From: Clostridiales bacterium UBA7273
GTDB lineage: Bacteria; Bacillota; Clostridia; Oscillospirales; Oscillospiraceae
NCBI GenBank assembly: GCA_002472405.1
Contig: DKRV01000043.1
Location: 1 to 64,000 of the forward strand
Direction: 5' to 3'
DNA length: 64,000 bases
Part shown: piece by piece, positions 16,112-25,257 of the stretch
Layout of the letters: each line of letters opens with the position of its first letter
How positions within the stretch are numbered: position 1 is the first letter of the stretch
The notes under the pieces: generated by a model
The model's input: the letters and a program-made list of their open reading frames with translations, nothing else
What the model was told of the DNA's origin: nothing
Databases searched by the model: none
Program-made: the position numbers and the translations under genes

Positions 16112-16993
16112 ATGTACGAGCTTATTCAGGTTTTAAACAACACTTATTACGTTAACTGTCCTGCCAAAATCGGACTTTATCTCGACAGGGATAAGGGCGT
16201 TTATCTTATCGACAGCGGAAACGACAAGGAGGCCGGCCGAAAGGTACGGCAGATACTTGACAAAAACGGCTGGGCGCTGCGTGCGATACTGTGCACCCAT
16301 TCTCACGCAGACCACATCGGCGGCTGCAAATATCTTCAGGCGCAGACCGGATGCAAGGTCTATGCTCCGGGCATAGAGCGCAACTTCACGCGTCATACGC
16401 TGCTCGAGCCGGCTCTTCTTTACGGCGGTTTTCCTCCGAAGGCGCTGCGGCACAAGTTCTTGATGGCACAGGAGTCGGATGCGGACGAGCTTGCATCCGC
16501 CGAGCTTCCCGAGGGCTTTGAGATCATTCCTCTGCCGGGACACTGTTTTGAAATGGTCGGCTTCAGAACGCCGGATAATGTTGTGTTCCTTGCCGACTGC
16601 CTTTCAAGCCGTGCAACACTCGAAAAATACCGCATCGGCTTTATATATGACGTGCAGGCATATCTCGACACGCTTGAAGAAGTCAAGTATCTTAAAGCCG
16701 CATTTTTCGTTCCGGCGCATGCGGAGGCCTGCGAAGATGTAAGCGAGCTTGCGCAGTATAATATCGACACCGTCAATGAGATCGCCGGACGTATCAAGTC
16801 TATTTGCACACAGCCCGTGAATTTTGAAGCGCTTCTTCAGCGGCTTTTTGACGAATATGCTCTTGAGCTGAGCTTTGAGCAATACGCGCTTGTCGGCAGC
16901 ACCGTGAAGTCATACCTCGCATGGCTGATGGACAAGGGGCAGCTGAAAGCAACATGCGAAAACAATATGCTGCTGTGGGAGGCCGCCGAGTAA
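16112..16993 (+). CDS. Metallo-beta-lactamase fold hydrolase
   Basis: A 293-residue cytoplasmic hydrolase. The metal-binding HxHxDH motif is intact (THSHADHIGG, about residues 59–68), followed by a metal-binding histidine in PGHCFEMVGF and the bridging aspartate in FLADCLSS. The C-terminal ~80 residues are helical, with a possible winged-helix character. The substrate is unknown. The TauE/SafE gene begins four bases after its stop, so the two are an operon. Confidence 0.88.
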   Translation: MYELIQVLNNTYYVNCPAKIGLYLDRDKGVYLIDSGNDKEAGRKVRQILDKNGWALRAILCTHSHADHIGGCKYLQAQTGCKVYAPGIERNFTRHTLLEPALLYGGFPPKALRHKFLMAQESDADELASAELPEGFEIIPLPGHCFEMVGFRTPDNVVFLADCLSSRATLEKYRIGFIYDVQAYLDTLEEVKYLKAAFFVPAHAEACEDVSELAQYNIDTVNEIAGRIKSICTQPVNFEALLQRLFDEYALELSFEQYALVGSTVKSYLAWLMDKGQLKATCENNMLLWEAAE

Positions 16994-16997
16994 ACCC

Positions 16998-17759
16998 ATG
17001 GAAATTTCGATAATTCAATACCTCATCGTCTGTCCGCTCGTTTTCCTTGCCGGATTTGTTGATGCGGTTGCCGGCGGCGGAGGGCTTATCTCGCTCCCGG
17101 CGTATCTTATAGCCGGCTTCCCCGTTCACTTTGCCATAGGGACTAACAAGGTAAGCTCCGCCATGGGCACAACCCTCACCACAGTGCGATACACGAAAAG
17201 CGGCTTTATTCCCTGGAAACAGGCGGTTTTCTGCGTACTGTTCGCGCTGGCAGGCTCAGCTTGCGGCGCAAACATTGCGCTGCTCATTGACGACGGTGTG
17301 TTCAAGATAATCATGCTCGTCATTCTTCCGCTGACGGCGCTGTACGTCATGAAGGGCAAGGCCCTCAGCGGCAAGCGCGAGCCATATTCAAAGCTCAAGA
17401 CCATGCTTTTGAGCTGCGTCATAGCATTTGTTATCGGCGCTTACGACGGTTTTTACGGTCCCGGGACCGGCACATTTCTCATACTGCTGCTAACGGCTGC
17501 GGCTCATATGCCCGTCACGGAGGCAAACGGCGTGAGCAAGGCTATAAACCTCGCAACGAACATCTCAGCGCTTGTGGTTTTTCTCATAAACGGCAAGATA
17601 ATTTTCGCAGTCGGGCTCGTCGCCGGACTGTTTTCCATTGCCGGCAACTGGCTCGGCTCAAGCTTTTTCAAAAAAGGCGGCAGCAAGGCCGTAAAGCCGA
17701 TAATGATATGCGTCCTCGTCATATTCTTCATAAAAGTGCTCGGCGAGGTCATAGGATGA
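16998..17759 (+). CDS. TauE/SafE (TSUP) family permease
   Basis: A 253-residue membrane protein with eight or so predicted helices and the family's repeated glycine motifs (DAVAGGGGLISLPAYL near the N-terminus, YDGFYGPGTGTF in the second half). The family exports sulfite, sulfoacetate or other organic anions; the substrate here is unknown. It is coupled to the MBL hydrolase upstream. Confidence 0.9.
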   Translation: MEISIIQYLIVCPLVFLAGFVDAVAGGGGLISLPAYLIAGFPVHFAIGTNKVSSAMGTTLTTVRYTKSGFIPWKQAVFCVLFALAGSACGANIALLIDDGVFKIIMLVILPLTALYVMKGKALSGKREPYSKLKTMLLSCVIAFVIGAYDGFYGPGTGTFLILLLTAAAHMPVTEANGVSKAINLATNISALVVFLINGKIIFAVGLVAGLFSIAGNWLGSSFFKKGGSKAVKPIMICVLVIFFIKVLGEVIG

Positions 17760-17857
17760 AAAACGTATAATAAATCCGCATCAATGCAGTCTTTATTCTT
17801 ATGTTTTATTATATCAACCGGCCTAATGCGGCAGGGCGATTCTATATCAGCAAAACA

Positions 17858-17901
17858 GCCTCTTTCTGCCTGAAAATATCAAGCAAAAAGAGGCCATTTT
17901 T
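17858..17901 (+). terminator. Terminator after the TSUP permease
   Basis: An 8-bp stem GCCTCTTT/AAAGAGGC with a 21-base loop, followed by CATTTTT. The rest of the 17760–18014 spacer shows nothing else I can support. Confidence 0.6.
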
Positions 17902-18014
17902 AATAGTTTTCGTATCAGCCGATCATTATCGTACCCGGCAACAGTTTTCTTACTTAGCTTAAAAGTTCATAAAATTGTTCAAATACGACAAAACCGGCGG
18001 CTTTTCAACTCAAA

Positions 18015-19028
<1,014 letters not shown>

Positions 19029-19170
19029 TTATGTTCCTCCATTAAATTAATTTCAGCGTGGAAAACATTACTTGCTGTTTTGCCATAATTGTAACATATA
19101 CTATGCTCAAAAATCAATATTTCGATACAGCCAAATATCCGTTAAAAAATCGCCTTTTTGAGGGCGGCTA

Positions 19171-19199
19171 TTGTATATTTTGCTTGTTTTTGATAGAAT
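19171..19199 (+). promoter_or_regulatory. Predicted promoter of the sensor-kinase-like gene
   Basis: TTGTAT (19171–19176) and TAGAAT (19194–19199) with 17-base spacing, 31 bases ahead of the start codon. Confidence 0.5.
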
Positions 19200-19230
19200 A
19201 GTACCGAAAAAACTTGCGAGGTGAAGATAA

Positions 19231-20304
19231 ATGTCGGATTCCGGACTTTTGGCCGCCGCATTCTCAATGCTCGAAACAGCCGTCGCGGTGTCGCGCCGCG
19301 GAAAGATAGTGTATATGAACCCTGCCGCGGTCGGCCTTGCCGGCGGCGACCTCACGTCAAAGCCCGTTGACATGCTCATGCCCTCGCACATTTCAAATAA
19401 CCAGGCCGACAGCTTTGTTACGACGGCGCTCATAGGCGAAAAAAGCTGCACCGTGAAGGTAAGCTCGGCAAACGGATACCGCATCCACGTCATAAGCTGC
19501 GACGGTTTCCCTTCATCGCCCAGCGACAGCGTTTTTGACACGCTGCGCTCGTGCATGTCGAACATAAAGTTTTCGGCATCGTGCATATCCGTCATCGCCG
19601 AGGACGTTGCAAACGACAAGCTCAGCGAATATGTCAGCACGCTCAACCGCAACTATTACCGCATAAAGCGCGCTTTGGATAATCTTGGCACGCTCTCCGG
19701 CATTGAGGAGGGCTCGCTTCCCTTCCGCCCCGAGCCTATCGACATGACCGAGCTTTTCGGAAATATGATCGACACCGTGAACCTTCTCACGCAGAAGCAG
19801 AATATAAGCATCTCGTTCAGCGCCGAGGAGCACGTCCGCCTTGTTGCAGACCGCGCGCTCATCGGGCAGATGGTGCTCAACCTTCTGTCAAACGGCATAG
19901 CAAGCTGCAGCCGCGGCGGCAGGATAGCCGTTTCGCTGCTGAGGACGGACAAGAGCCTCATCATCTGCGTTGACGATAACGGCGCAGGCATTTCTCCCGA
20001 CGAGCTGTCCACCGTTTTCGGAAAGTACAAGCAGCGCGACAGTCTTTCGCGCCCGGCCGGAAGCGGCATAGGTCTTGCCGTTGCAAAAAGCATCGCGCAG
20101 CTGCACAACGGCGCGCTTATCATAGAAAGCCGCGGCGAGGGCAAGGGCACATGCGTGCGCGCAATGCTCTCATATGACATACCGGCGAGCAAAAATCTTT
20201 CCGCGCCGGATAACGAATACAACAGCTCCGATATGCAGTGCCTGCTCACGCAGCTCTCCGGCTGTCTGACGCTCGACTGCTACTCGGAATTTCTCGAAGA
20301 CTGA
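19231..20304 (+). CDS. Histidine-kinase-like ATPase without a recognisable phosphoacceptor histidine
   Basis: 357 residues with no membrane segment. Residues 1–95 look like a PAS sensor domain (GKIVYMNPAAVGL). The C-terminal half is a clear HATPase_c domain: N-box NLLSNGI (about 218–223), DDNGAGI (248–254) and GSGIGLAV (278–285). Between them, where the dimerisation helix should carry an H-box, the sequence reads CMSNIKFSASCISV (about 108–121), with no histidine in the usual place. No response regulator is adjacent. It may be a degenerate kinase or a protein that uses ATP binding for another purpose. Confidence 0.82.
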   Translation: MSDSGLLAAAFSMLETAVAVSRRGKIVYMNPAAVGLAGGDLTSKPVDMLMPSHISNNQADSFVTTALIGEKSCTVKVSSANGYRIHVISCDGFPSSPSDSVFDTLRSCMSNIKFSASCISVIAEDVANDKLSEYVSTLNRNYYRIKRALDNLGTLSGIEEGSLPFRPEPIDMTELFGNMIDTVNLLTQKQNISISFSAEEHVRLVADRALIGQMVLNLLSNGIASCSRGGRIAVSLLRTDKSLIICVDDNGAGISPDELSTVFGKYKQRDSLSRPAGSGIGLAVAKSIAQLHNGALIIESRGEGKGTCVRAMLSYDIPASKNLSAPDNEYNSSDMQCLLTQLSGCLTLDCYSEFLED

Positions 20305-20337
20305 ACCGGCGCAGGCCTTTGCCTGCGCCGGTTTTTT
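20304..20337. terminator. Terminator after the sensor-kinase-like gene
   Basis: A perfect 13-bp stem AACCGGCGCAGGC/GCCTGCGCCGGTT with a short loop, ending in a T-run. The next gene converges on it. Confidence 0.9.
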
Positions 20338-20339
20338 CA

Positions 20340-21158
20340 TCATTCAAGATACAATTCTTCGAGGCGTTTGAGTTTTTCCTCATCAAGCAACATCTGATTG
20401 CGCAGGAAGCTCTCCATGCCGCCGTAAAGCTCATCTATCGTATCCAAAGCCGCATCGAGGAAGTCCTCCTGCACGGTATCGAGCATGCGGATAAACTCCA
20501 ACGTTTTGGGATCGTCGGTGTACTTTTTGCAGTTATTGACGAGTCTCTCCGTGCCCGGAGCGCAGCGGACGCGCGTTATAAGATAGTCGGCATAGATTGT
20601 CTCGCGCGGCACGCCGAGAGCCGAGAGGGTCAGAGCCGTTGCCGTGCCGACCCTATCCTTGCCCATGGTGCAGTGATACAGCAGCGCACCCTCCTCATGG
20701 CGCAGGAGTATCTCAAAAAACTTTCTGTAATGCAAAACCGAGTGCTCGACCGAGACCATTATCGGATAAAGCGAGCGCATCTGCACGGCGCCGTTCGGGT
20801 CGCGCGCCATGAGCCTCTGCGCCATTTTCACCGTGCGCTGCGCCTCCTCATCCTCGGTCTCGGGCTTATCGCGAGTTATTCCCTCGGCCTTATCCTCAAG
20901 AATGGGGCAGATTATGTACTCCGTGCCCTCAGGCAGTCTGTCCGGCTTCTGCATACGCTCGGCTGCGGTGCGGAAGTCAACGACCGTGCGCAGTCCGGCG
21001 TTTTTGAGATATGCAATGTCGTTATCGTCAAGGCGCGAGAGCATGCCGCTGCGGATAAGTCGGCCGTATTTGAGCGTTCTTCCGTCCTTTGTTTCGATTC
21101 CGCCGAGGTCACGCGCGTTCGGCGCGCCGCTCAGTATTATCTTTGGCTCATACATCAC
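20340..21158 (-). CDS. Tyrosine/dual-specificity protein phosphatase
   Basis: A 272-residue protein of the bacterial tyrosine phosphatase family (Y_phosphatase3, LpdA/IphP-like). The catalytic P-loop HCTMGKDRVG fits C-x5-R, and the N-terminal NARDLGGIETKDGR block is typical. A general-acid aspartate lies upstream, but its identity is not certain. The start overlaps the stop of the TatD gene by four bases, so the two are translated together. The substrate, protein or phosphoinositide-like, is unknown. Confidence 0.88.
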   Translation of the reverse strand: MMYEPKIILSGAPNARDLGGIETKDGRTLKYGRLIRSGMLSRLDDNDIAYLKNAGLRTVVDFRTAAERMQKPDRLPEGTEYIICPILEDKAEGITRDKPETEDEEAQRTVKMAQRLMARDPNGAVQMRSLYPIMVSVEHSVLHYRKFFEILLRHEEGALLYHCTMGKDRVGTATALTLSALGVPRETIYADYLITRVRCAPGTERLVNNCKKYTDDPKTLEFIRMLDTVQEDFLDAALDTIDELYGGMESFLRNQMLLDEEKLKRLEELYLE

Positions 21159-21922
21159 ATATCCTCCATACCGAAAAGCTTTTTGCCGTTTTCAAACGTG
21201 GCACACTCGATCTCCGAAGCGCTCACACCCTTGACCTCGGCAATTTTGTCGATAACATATTTCAGGTTCGACGAATCGTTGCGCTTGCCGCGGTTCGGAA
21301 CCGGCGTGAGATACGGACTGTCCGTCTCGATGACCATGCGCTCGAGTGGGCACATTTGCAGCACCTCAAGCGCTTTGCGAGCGTTTTTATAGGTTATCGG
21401 CCCGTCAAAGCCGAGATACCAGCCGCGCTTTAAAAGCTCGGCTGCCATCTCCGCGCTGCCGGAATAGCAGTGGAACACGCCCCTGAGCGTAGGATAGCGG
21501 CAGACGATATCGAAGCTGTCGCCGTGTGCCTCTCGGTCGTGGACGATAACGGGCTTATCAAGCTCAAGCGCAAGCTCGATCTGGCGGATAAACAGCGCTT
21601 TCTGCTCGTCCTTATGCTCGGCATCCCAATAGTAATCAAGCCCTATCTCGCCGACGGCGACGCATTTCGGATGATGCATGAGCTTTATCGTTTCATCAAA
21701 GCCCTCGTCGGTGAGCTTATCCATATCCTCCGGGTGCCAGCCGACGGCGGCGTACACAAAGCTGTATTTTTCCGCAAGAGCTATCGCGGCGCGGCTGCTT
21801 TCAAGATCGCAGCCCGGATCCACGATCAGCCCGACGTTTTTCTCCGGCATGGACGCGAGTATGTCAAAGCGGTCGGCGTTGAACGCGCCGCTGTCGTAAT
21901 GCGCATGGGTGTCAAATATCAT
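21155..21922 (-). CDS. tatD: TatD family hydrolase/DNase
   Basis: A 255-residue amidohydrolase-fold nuclease with all metal-ligand blocks: DTHAHYD at the N-terminus, GEIGLDYY, IVHDREAHGD, FHCYSGS and IETDSPYL. Family members remove 3' ends of DNA or act in DNA repair and degradation. It is the first gene of a two-gene unit with the phosphatase. Confidence 0.93.
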   Translation of the reverse strand: MIFDTHAHYDSGAFNADRFDILASMPEKNVGLIVDPGCDLESSRAAIALAEKYSFVYAAVGWHPEDMDKLTDEGFDETIKLMHHPKCVAVGEIGLDYYWDAEHKDEQKALFIRQIELALELDKPVIVHDREAHGDSFDIVCRYPTLRGVFHCYSGSAEMAAELLKRGWYLGFDGPITYKNARKALEVLQMCPLERMVIETDSPYLTPVPNRGKRNDSSNLKYVIDKIAEVKGVSASEIECATFENGKKLFGMEDM

Positions 21923-22007
21923 TTATCTTACCTCCGTTACATTATAATTATAGCATCACTTGCTATACCGGCGCAAGCGGTGATATAATGGCGGCGGAGG
22001 GCTGAAT

Positions 22008-22721
22008 ATGGATTACTATGATATTTTAATTGACGGAATTTCCGCCGAGATATATGTTTCGCGTATAATTCACACAAGATCGTGGATCGCCGCCGAGCTG
22101 AGCGACGGTCGATACGGCATTGCGCTGCACGATAAGCTGCAAAGCCGCGAGCGCATGTTTCCGACGCTTGAGGGTCTCACCGCGCGCAAGGCGGCGGAGG
22201 CCGTGCGATCGTGGAACCTTCTCGAGGCGTCCGAGGCGATGGCTGTGATAAACGCATTTTATAACACCGAAGAGCGCCTGGATAAGCTTAGTGCGCGCTG
22301 CGGCTTTGACAAAAGCTGCACCCAGGGCTTTTCCACCGAGGGCAAAAAAATCGCGCTCATCGGGCACCTCGTGCTTCAGCCCGACGCGCTCAAGGGCGCA
22401 AGTGAGGTTTACATAATCGAGCGTGACCCCAAGCCGGGCGACTATCCGGATTCGGCCTGCGAGTATATGCTTCCCGACTGCGATATCGTTATCATGACGG
22501 CGAGCGCCGCTATAAACAAAACCCTTCCCCGGTTGCTGGAGCTTTCAAAAAACGCAGTGAGCATAATCATCGGGCCTACAACTCCGCTGTGTCCCGAGCT
22601 TAAAGCACTTGGCATCGACAGGCTTTCCGGCATGGTCGTGCGCGATAAGGCCGCGTTTGAGGCATGGGCGACGGCAAATCACGGCAGCCCGTACAAGCAC
22701 GGAGACGTGTTTATGATATAG
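22008..22721 (+). CDS. DUF364/DUF4213 heavy-metal-chelation domain protein
   Basis: A 237-residue protein with an N-terminal DUF4213-like enolase-N-type domain (about 1–95) and a C-terminal Rossmann-like DUF364 domain (about 105–235; IALIGHL, YIIERDPKPGDYP, IIGPTTPLCPEL). The family is proposed to bind heavy metals or pteridine-like ligands; no enzyme activity is established. It stands alone between tatD and a convergent DUF2461 gene. Confidence 0.82.
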   Translation: MDYYDILIDGISAEIYVSRIIHTRSWIAAELSDGRYGIALHDKLQSRERMFPTLEGLTARKAAEAVRSWNLLEASEAMAVINAFYNTEERLDKLSARCGFDKSCTQGFSTEGKKIALIGHLVLQPDALKGASEVYIIERDPKPGDYPDSACEYMLPDCDIVIMTASAAINKTLPRLLELSKNAVSIIIGPTTPLCPELKALGIDRLSGMVVRDKAAFEAWATANHGSPYKHGDVFMI

Positions 22722-22735
22722 GTTTACATAATATT

Positions 22736-22765
22736 AAACCGGCATTCAAATGAATGCCGGTTTTT
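22736..22765. terminator. Bidirectional terminator
   Basis: A 12-bp stem AAACCGGCATTC/GAATGCCGGTTT with loop AAAT and flanking T-run, between convergent genes. Confidence 0.88.
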
Positions 22766-22767
22766 CG

Positions 22768-23442
22768 TTATTCATCGTAAATTCTGTCATCAAACGCGCC
22801 CATGAGAAACTGTCTGAACGGTTCAAATCTCCTAACGGCGGCTCCGGCCGCTTCCGCGAATGCGTCGAGATCGCGCAGATCATCGGGCGTAAAGCCGTAT
22901 TCGGTGAGCCAGAATTTATACCTGAGCCAATCCGCCGCCGGGTGGTCGGGCTCATAGCCGCGCGGCGTGCGCTTGAGCTGCTCGCCGTAAACCATAAGGT
23001 CGTTTTCGGCACATATCGCGTCAAGCTCCTCGTAGTTATAGGCTATATACTCGCGCAGTCGGTTTAGCTGCTTTGCCTCCCACGGCCACGCACCGGTTTC
23101 AAGGATGCAGCGCTCGTGGCTTATGTGGATATAGTACGAAAGCGGCAAAAAGTCCTTTTTGTGCGGCGATAAATACGCCCTGAACGCCGGATTATACGGC
23201 GTTTTGTTTTTGCTGTAGCGCATGTCGCGCGGTATGCGATACATGAAGTTCTTCGGATTTTCAAACAAAAGCTCGTCGCCGATCTGCGGCGCGTCCTTTG
23301 CAAGAACAAACTTCATCACATCCAGTACCATGAGGAAATCCTCTTGTGCCTGCTCGTACTGCCTGTGGTTATCATGAAACCACGTTCTGTCGTTATTTTT
23401 GCTCAGCGCCTCGGTATAGCCGAGCATTCTGCCAAAGTCCAT
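22768..23442 (-). CDS. DUF2461 (TIGR02453) family protein
   Basis: A 224-residue protein with the typical N-terminal pattern of a catalytic-looking N/D-R pair (LSKNNDRTWFHDNHRQYEQA) and the core RIPRDMRYSKNKTPY. The DUF2461 family is widespread with no proven activity. Its start codon abuts the stop of fhs, so it is probably co-transcribed with it. Confidence 0.85.
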   Translation of the reverse strand: MDFGRMLGYTEALSKNNDRTWFHDNHRQYEQAQEDFLMVLDVMKFVLAKDAPQIGDELLFENPKNFMYRIPRDMRYSKNKTPYNPAFRAYLSPHKKDFLPLSYYIHISHERCILETGAWPWEAKQLNRLREYIAYNYEELDAICAENDLMVYGEQLKRTPRGYEPDHPAADWLRYKFWLTEYGFTPDDLRDLDAFAEAAGAAVRRFEPFRQFLMGAFDDRIYDE

Positions 23443-25118
23443 CAGAAAAGTCCTGTTATCCTTCCGTTATCGTCAATATCTATGCCCTCGGCAGCCGGTA
23501 CACTCGGCAGACCGGGCATGGTCATAATATTGCCTGCAAGCGCGACCGTGAAACCCGCTCCGGCGCTGACCTTTATCTGCCGCACCGTGACGGTGAAGTT
23601 CTCAGGTGCGCCAAGCTTTTTCGCATCGTCGGAAAAGCTGCTTTGCGTTTTGGCTATGCACACGGGCAGTTTGCCGAAGCCCAGTGCAGCAAGGTGCTCT
23701 GCCTGTTTTTTTGCTTCCGGCAAAAGGACGGCGCCTCTGCCGCCGTAAATTTTCCTTACGACGGCGCTGATTTTATCTTCAATGCCAAGCTCATCCTCAT
23801 AGCAGAAGCTAAAGCCGGAGTTATCCTCCTCGCAGAGCCGAACGACTGCCTCGGCAAGCTTTTTTCCGCCCTCGCCGCCGTGCGCCCACACATCCGAGAG
23901 GACAATGTCCGTGTCAAGCTGCGCGCACTTTTCCTCGACGAGCTTAAGCTCTGCCTCGGTATCCGTCGGGAAGCGGTTGAGCGCAACGACGCACGGCAGA
24001 TGATACACGTTTTTGATGTTGCGGACATGGCGCAGGAGATTGGGTATTCCCCTCTCGAGCGCGGCAAGATCCTCGGCGTCAAGCTGCGACTTATCCAGTC
24101 CGCCGTGCATTTTCAGCGCTCTGACCGTTGCAACGACTACCACCGCCGACGGTCGCAGGCCCGATGCCCTGCATTTTATATCTAAGAATTTTTCCGCGCC
24201 GAGGTCTGCTCCGAAGCCGGCCTCCGTCACGGCATAATCGGCGGCTTTCAGCGCCATGCGCGTTGCCAGCACCGAGTTGCAGCCGTGGGCGATATTCGCA
24301 AACGGGCCGCCGTGGACAAACGCCGGAGTTCCCTCGAGAGTCTGCACAAGGTTGGGCTTTATGGCGTCCTTCAGAAGCGCCGCCATAGCTCCCTGTGCCT
24401 TAAGCCGGCTGCACGTCACGGGGCGGTTTTGAGTATCATATCCGATGACGATGCGCGCAAGGCGCGCTTTAAGGTCGGCAGCAGACTCGGCAAGGCAGAG
24501 TATGGCCATAATTTCGCTGGCAACGGTGATGTCAAAGCCGTCATCGCGCTCGACCCCGTCCTTTTCTCCGCCAAGGCCGTCGCGGATATACCTGAGCTGC
24601 CTGTCATTCATATCGACGCATCTGCGCCAGGTTATTCTCTTAGGGTCAATGCCAAGGGAGTTCCCGTGCATTATGTGATTATCTATCATCGCGGCCAGCA
24701 GATTGTTCGCCGCGCCGATGGCGTGGATATCGCCGGTGAAGTGGAGGTTAATGTCCTCCATGGGAACTATCTGCGCATAGCCTCCGCCGCATGCGCCGCC
24801 CTTTATTCCGAACACAGGGCCAAGCGACGGCTCGCGCAGCGCAGCGGCCGCATTTTTGCCTATCTTCCGCAAGCCGTCGGCAAGGCCGATAGCGGTCGTG
24901 GTCTTGCCCTCGCCTGCCGGTGTCGGCGTTATGGCCGTCACAAGGATGAGCTTACCGTCGGCATTTTTGTTATCGCCAAGATAGCCGAGATCGACCTTGG
25001 CCTTATATTTTCCGTAGCGCTCGAGCCACTGCTCGCCTATGCCGATTTTTCCGGCTATATCCTCAATAGGGCTCATACGGCAGCTCTGTGCGATCTCAAG
25101 ATCTCGTTTTCTGTCCAT
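23442..25118 (-). CDS. fhs: Formate–tetrahydrofolate ligase
   Basis: A 558-residue enzyme that joins formate to tetrahydrofolate at the cost of ATP, the entry step of the methyl branch of the Wood–Ljungdahl pathway and a source of one-carbon units. The P-loop [18 protein letters not shown] (about residues 66–83) is intact and the length is standard. AAAGGAGGGG precedes the ATG, and a TATAAT on the minus strand near 25150–25155 is a likely -10. It links with the methyl-transfer cluster at 6–12 kb in one-carbon metabolism, though it is not adjacent. Confidence 0.97.
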   Translation of the reverse strand: MDRKRDLEIAQSCRMSPIEDIAGKIGIGEQWLERYGKYKAKVDLGYLGDNKNADGKLILVTAITPTPAGEGKTTTAIGLADGLRKIGKNAAAALREPSLGPVFGIKGGACGGGYAQIVPMEDINLHFTGDIHAIGAANNLLAAMIDNHIMHGNSLGIDPKRITWRRCVDMNDRQLRYIRDGLGGEKDGVERDDGFDITVASEIMAILCLAESAADLKARLARIVIGYDTQNRPVTCSRLKAQGAMAALLKDAIKPNLVQTLEGTPAFVHGGPFANIAHGCNSVLATRMALKAADYAVTEAGFGADLGAEKFLDIKCRASGLRPSAVVVVATVRALKMHGGLDKSQLDAEDLAALERGIPNLLRHVRNIKNVYHLPCVVALNRFPTDTEAELKLVEEKCAQLDTDIVLSDVWAHGGEGGKKLAEAVVRLCEEDNSGFSFCYEDELGIEDKISAVVRKIYGGRGAVLLPEAKKQAEHLAALGFGKLPVCIAKTQSSFSDDAKKLGAPENFTVTVRQIKVSAGAGFTVALAGNIMTMPGLPSVPAAEGIDIDDNGRITGLF

Positions 25119-25200
25119 TAAACCCCTCCTTTTTTCGGTGTTTCAGAGTATTATAACACAAAAATAAGCTTTTGAACAGCCACAAGCGCCTTATCGCGTC

Positions 25201-25229
25201 TTGCGCTGCGGCGCGCATTCCTATATAAT
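25201..25229 (+). promoter_or_regulatory. Predicted promoter of the MalT-like regulator
   Basis: A TATAAT -10 (25224–25229) lies 17 bases after TTGCGC (25201–25206), 29 bases ahead of the start codon. Confidence 0.55.
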
Positions 25230-25257
25230 ATTTGGCATTGATACAAAGGAGTTTGCC

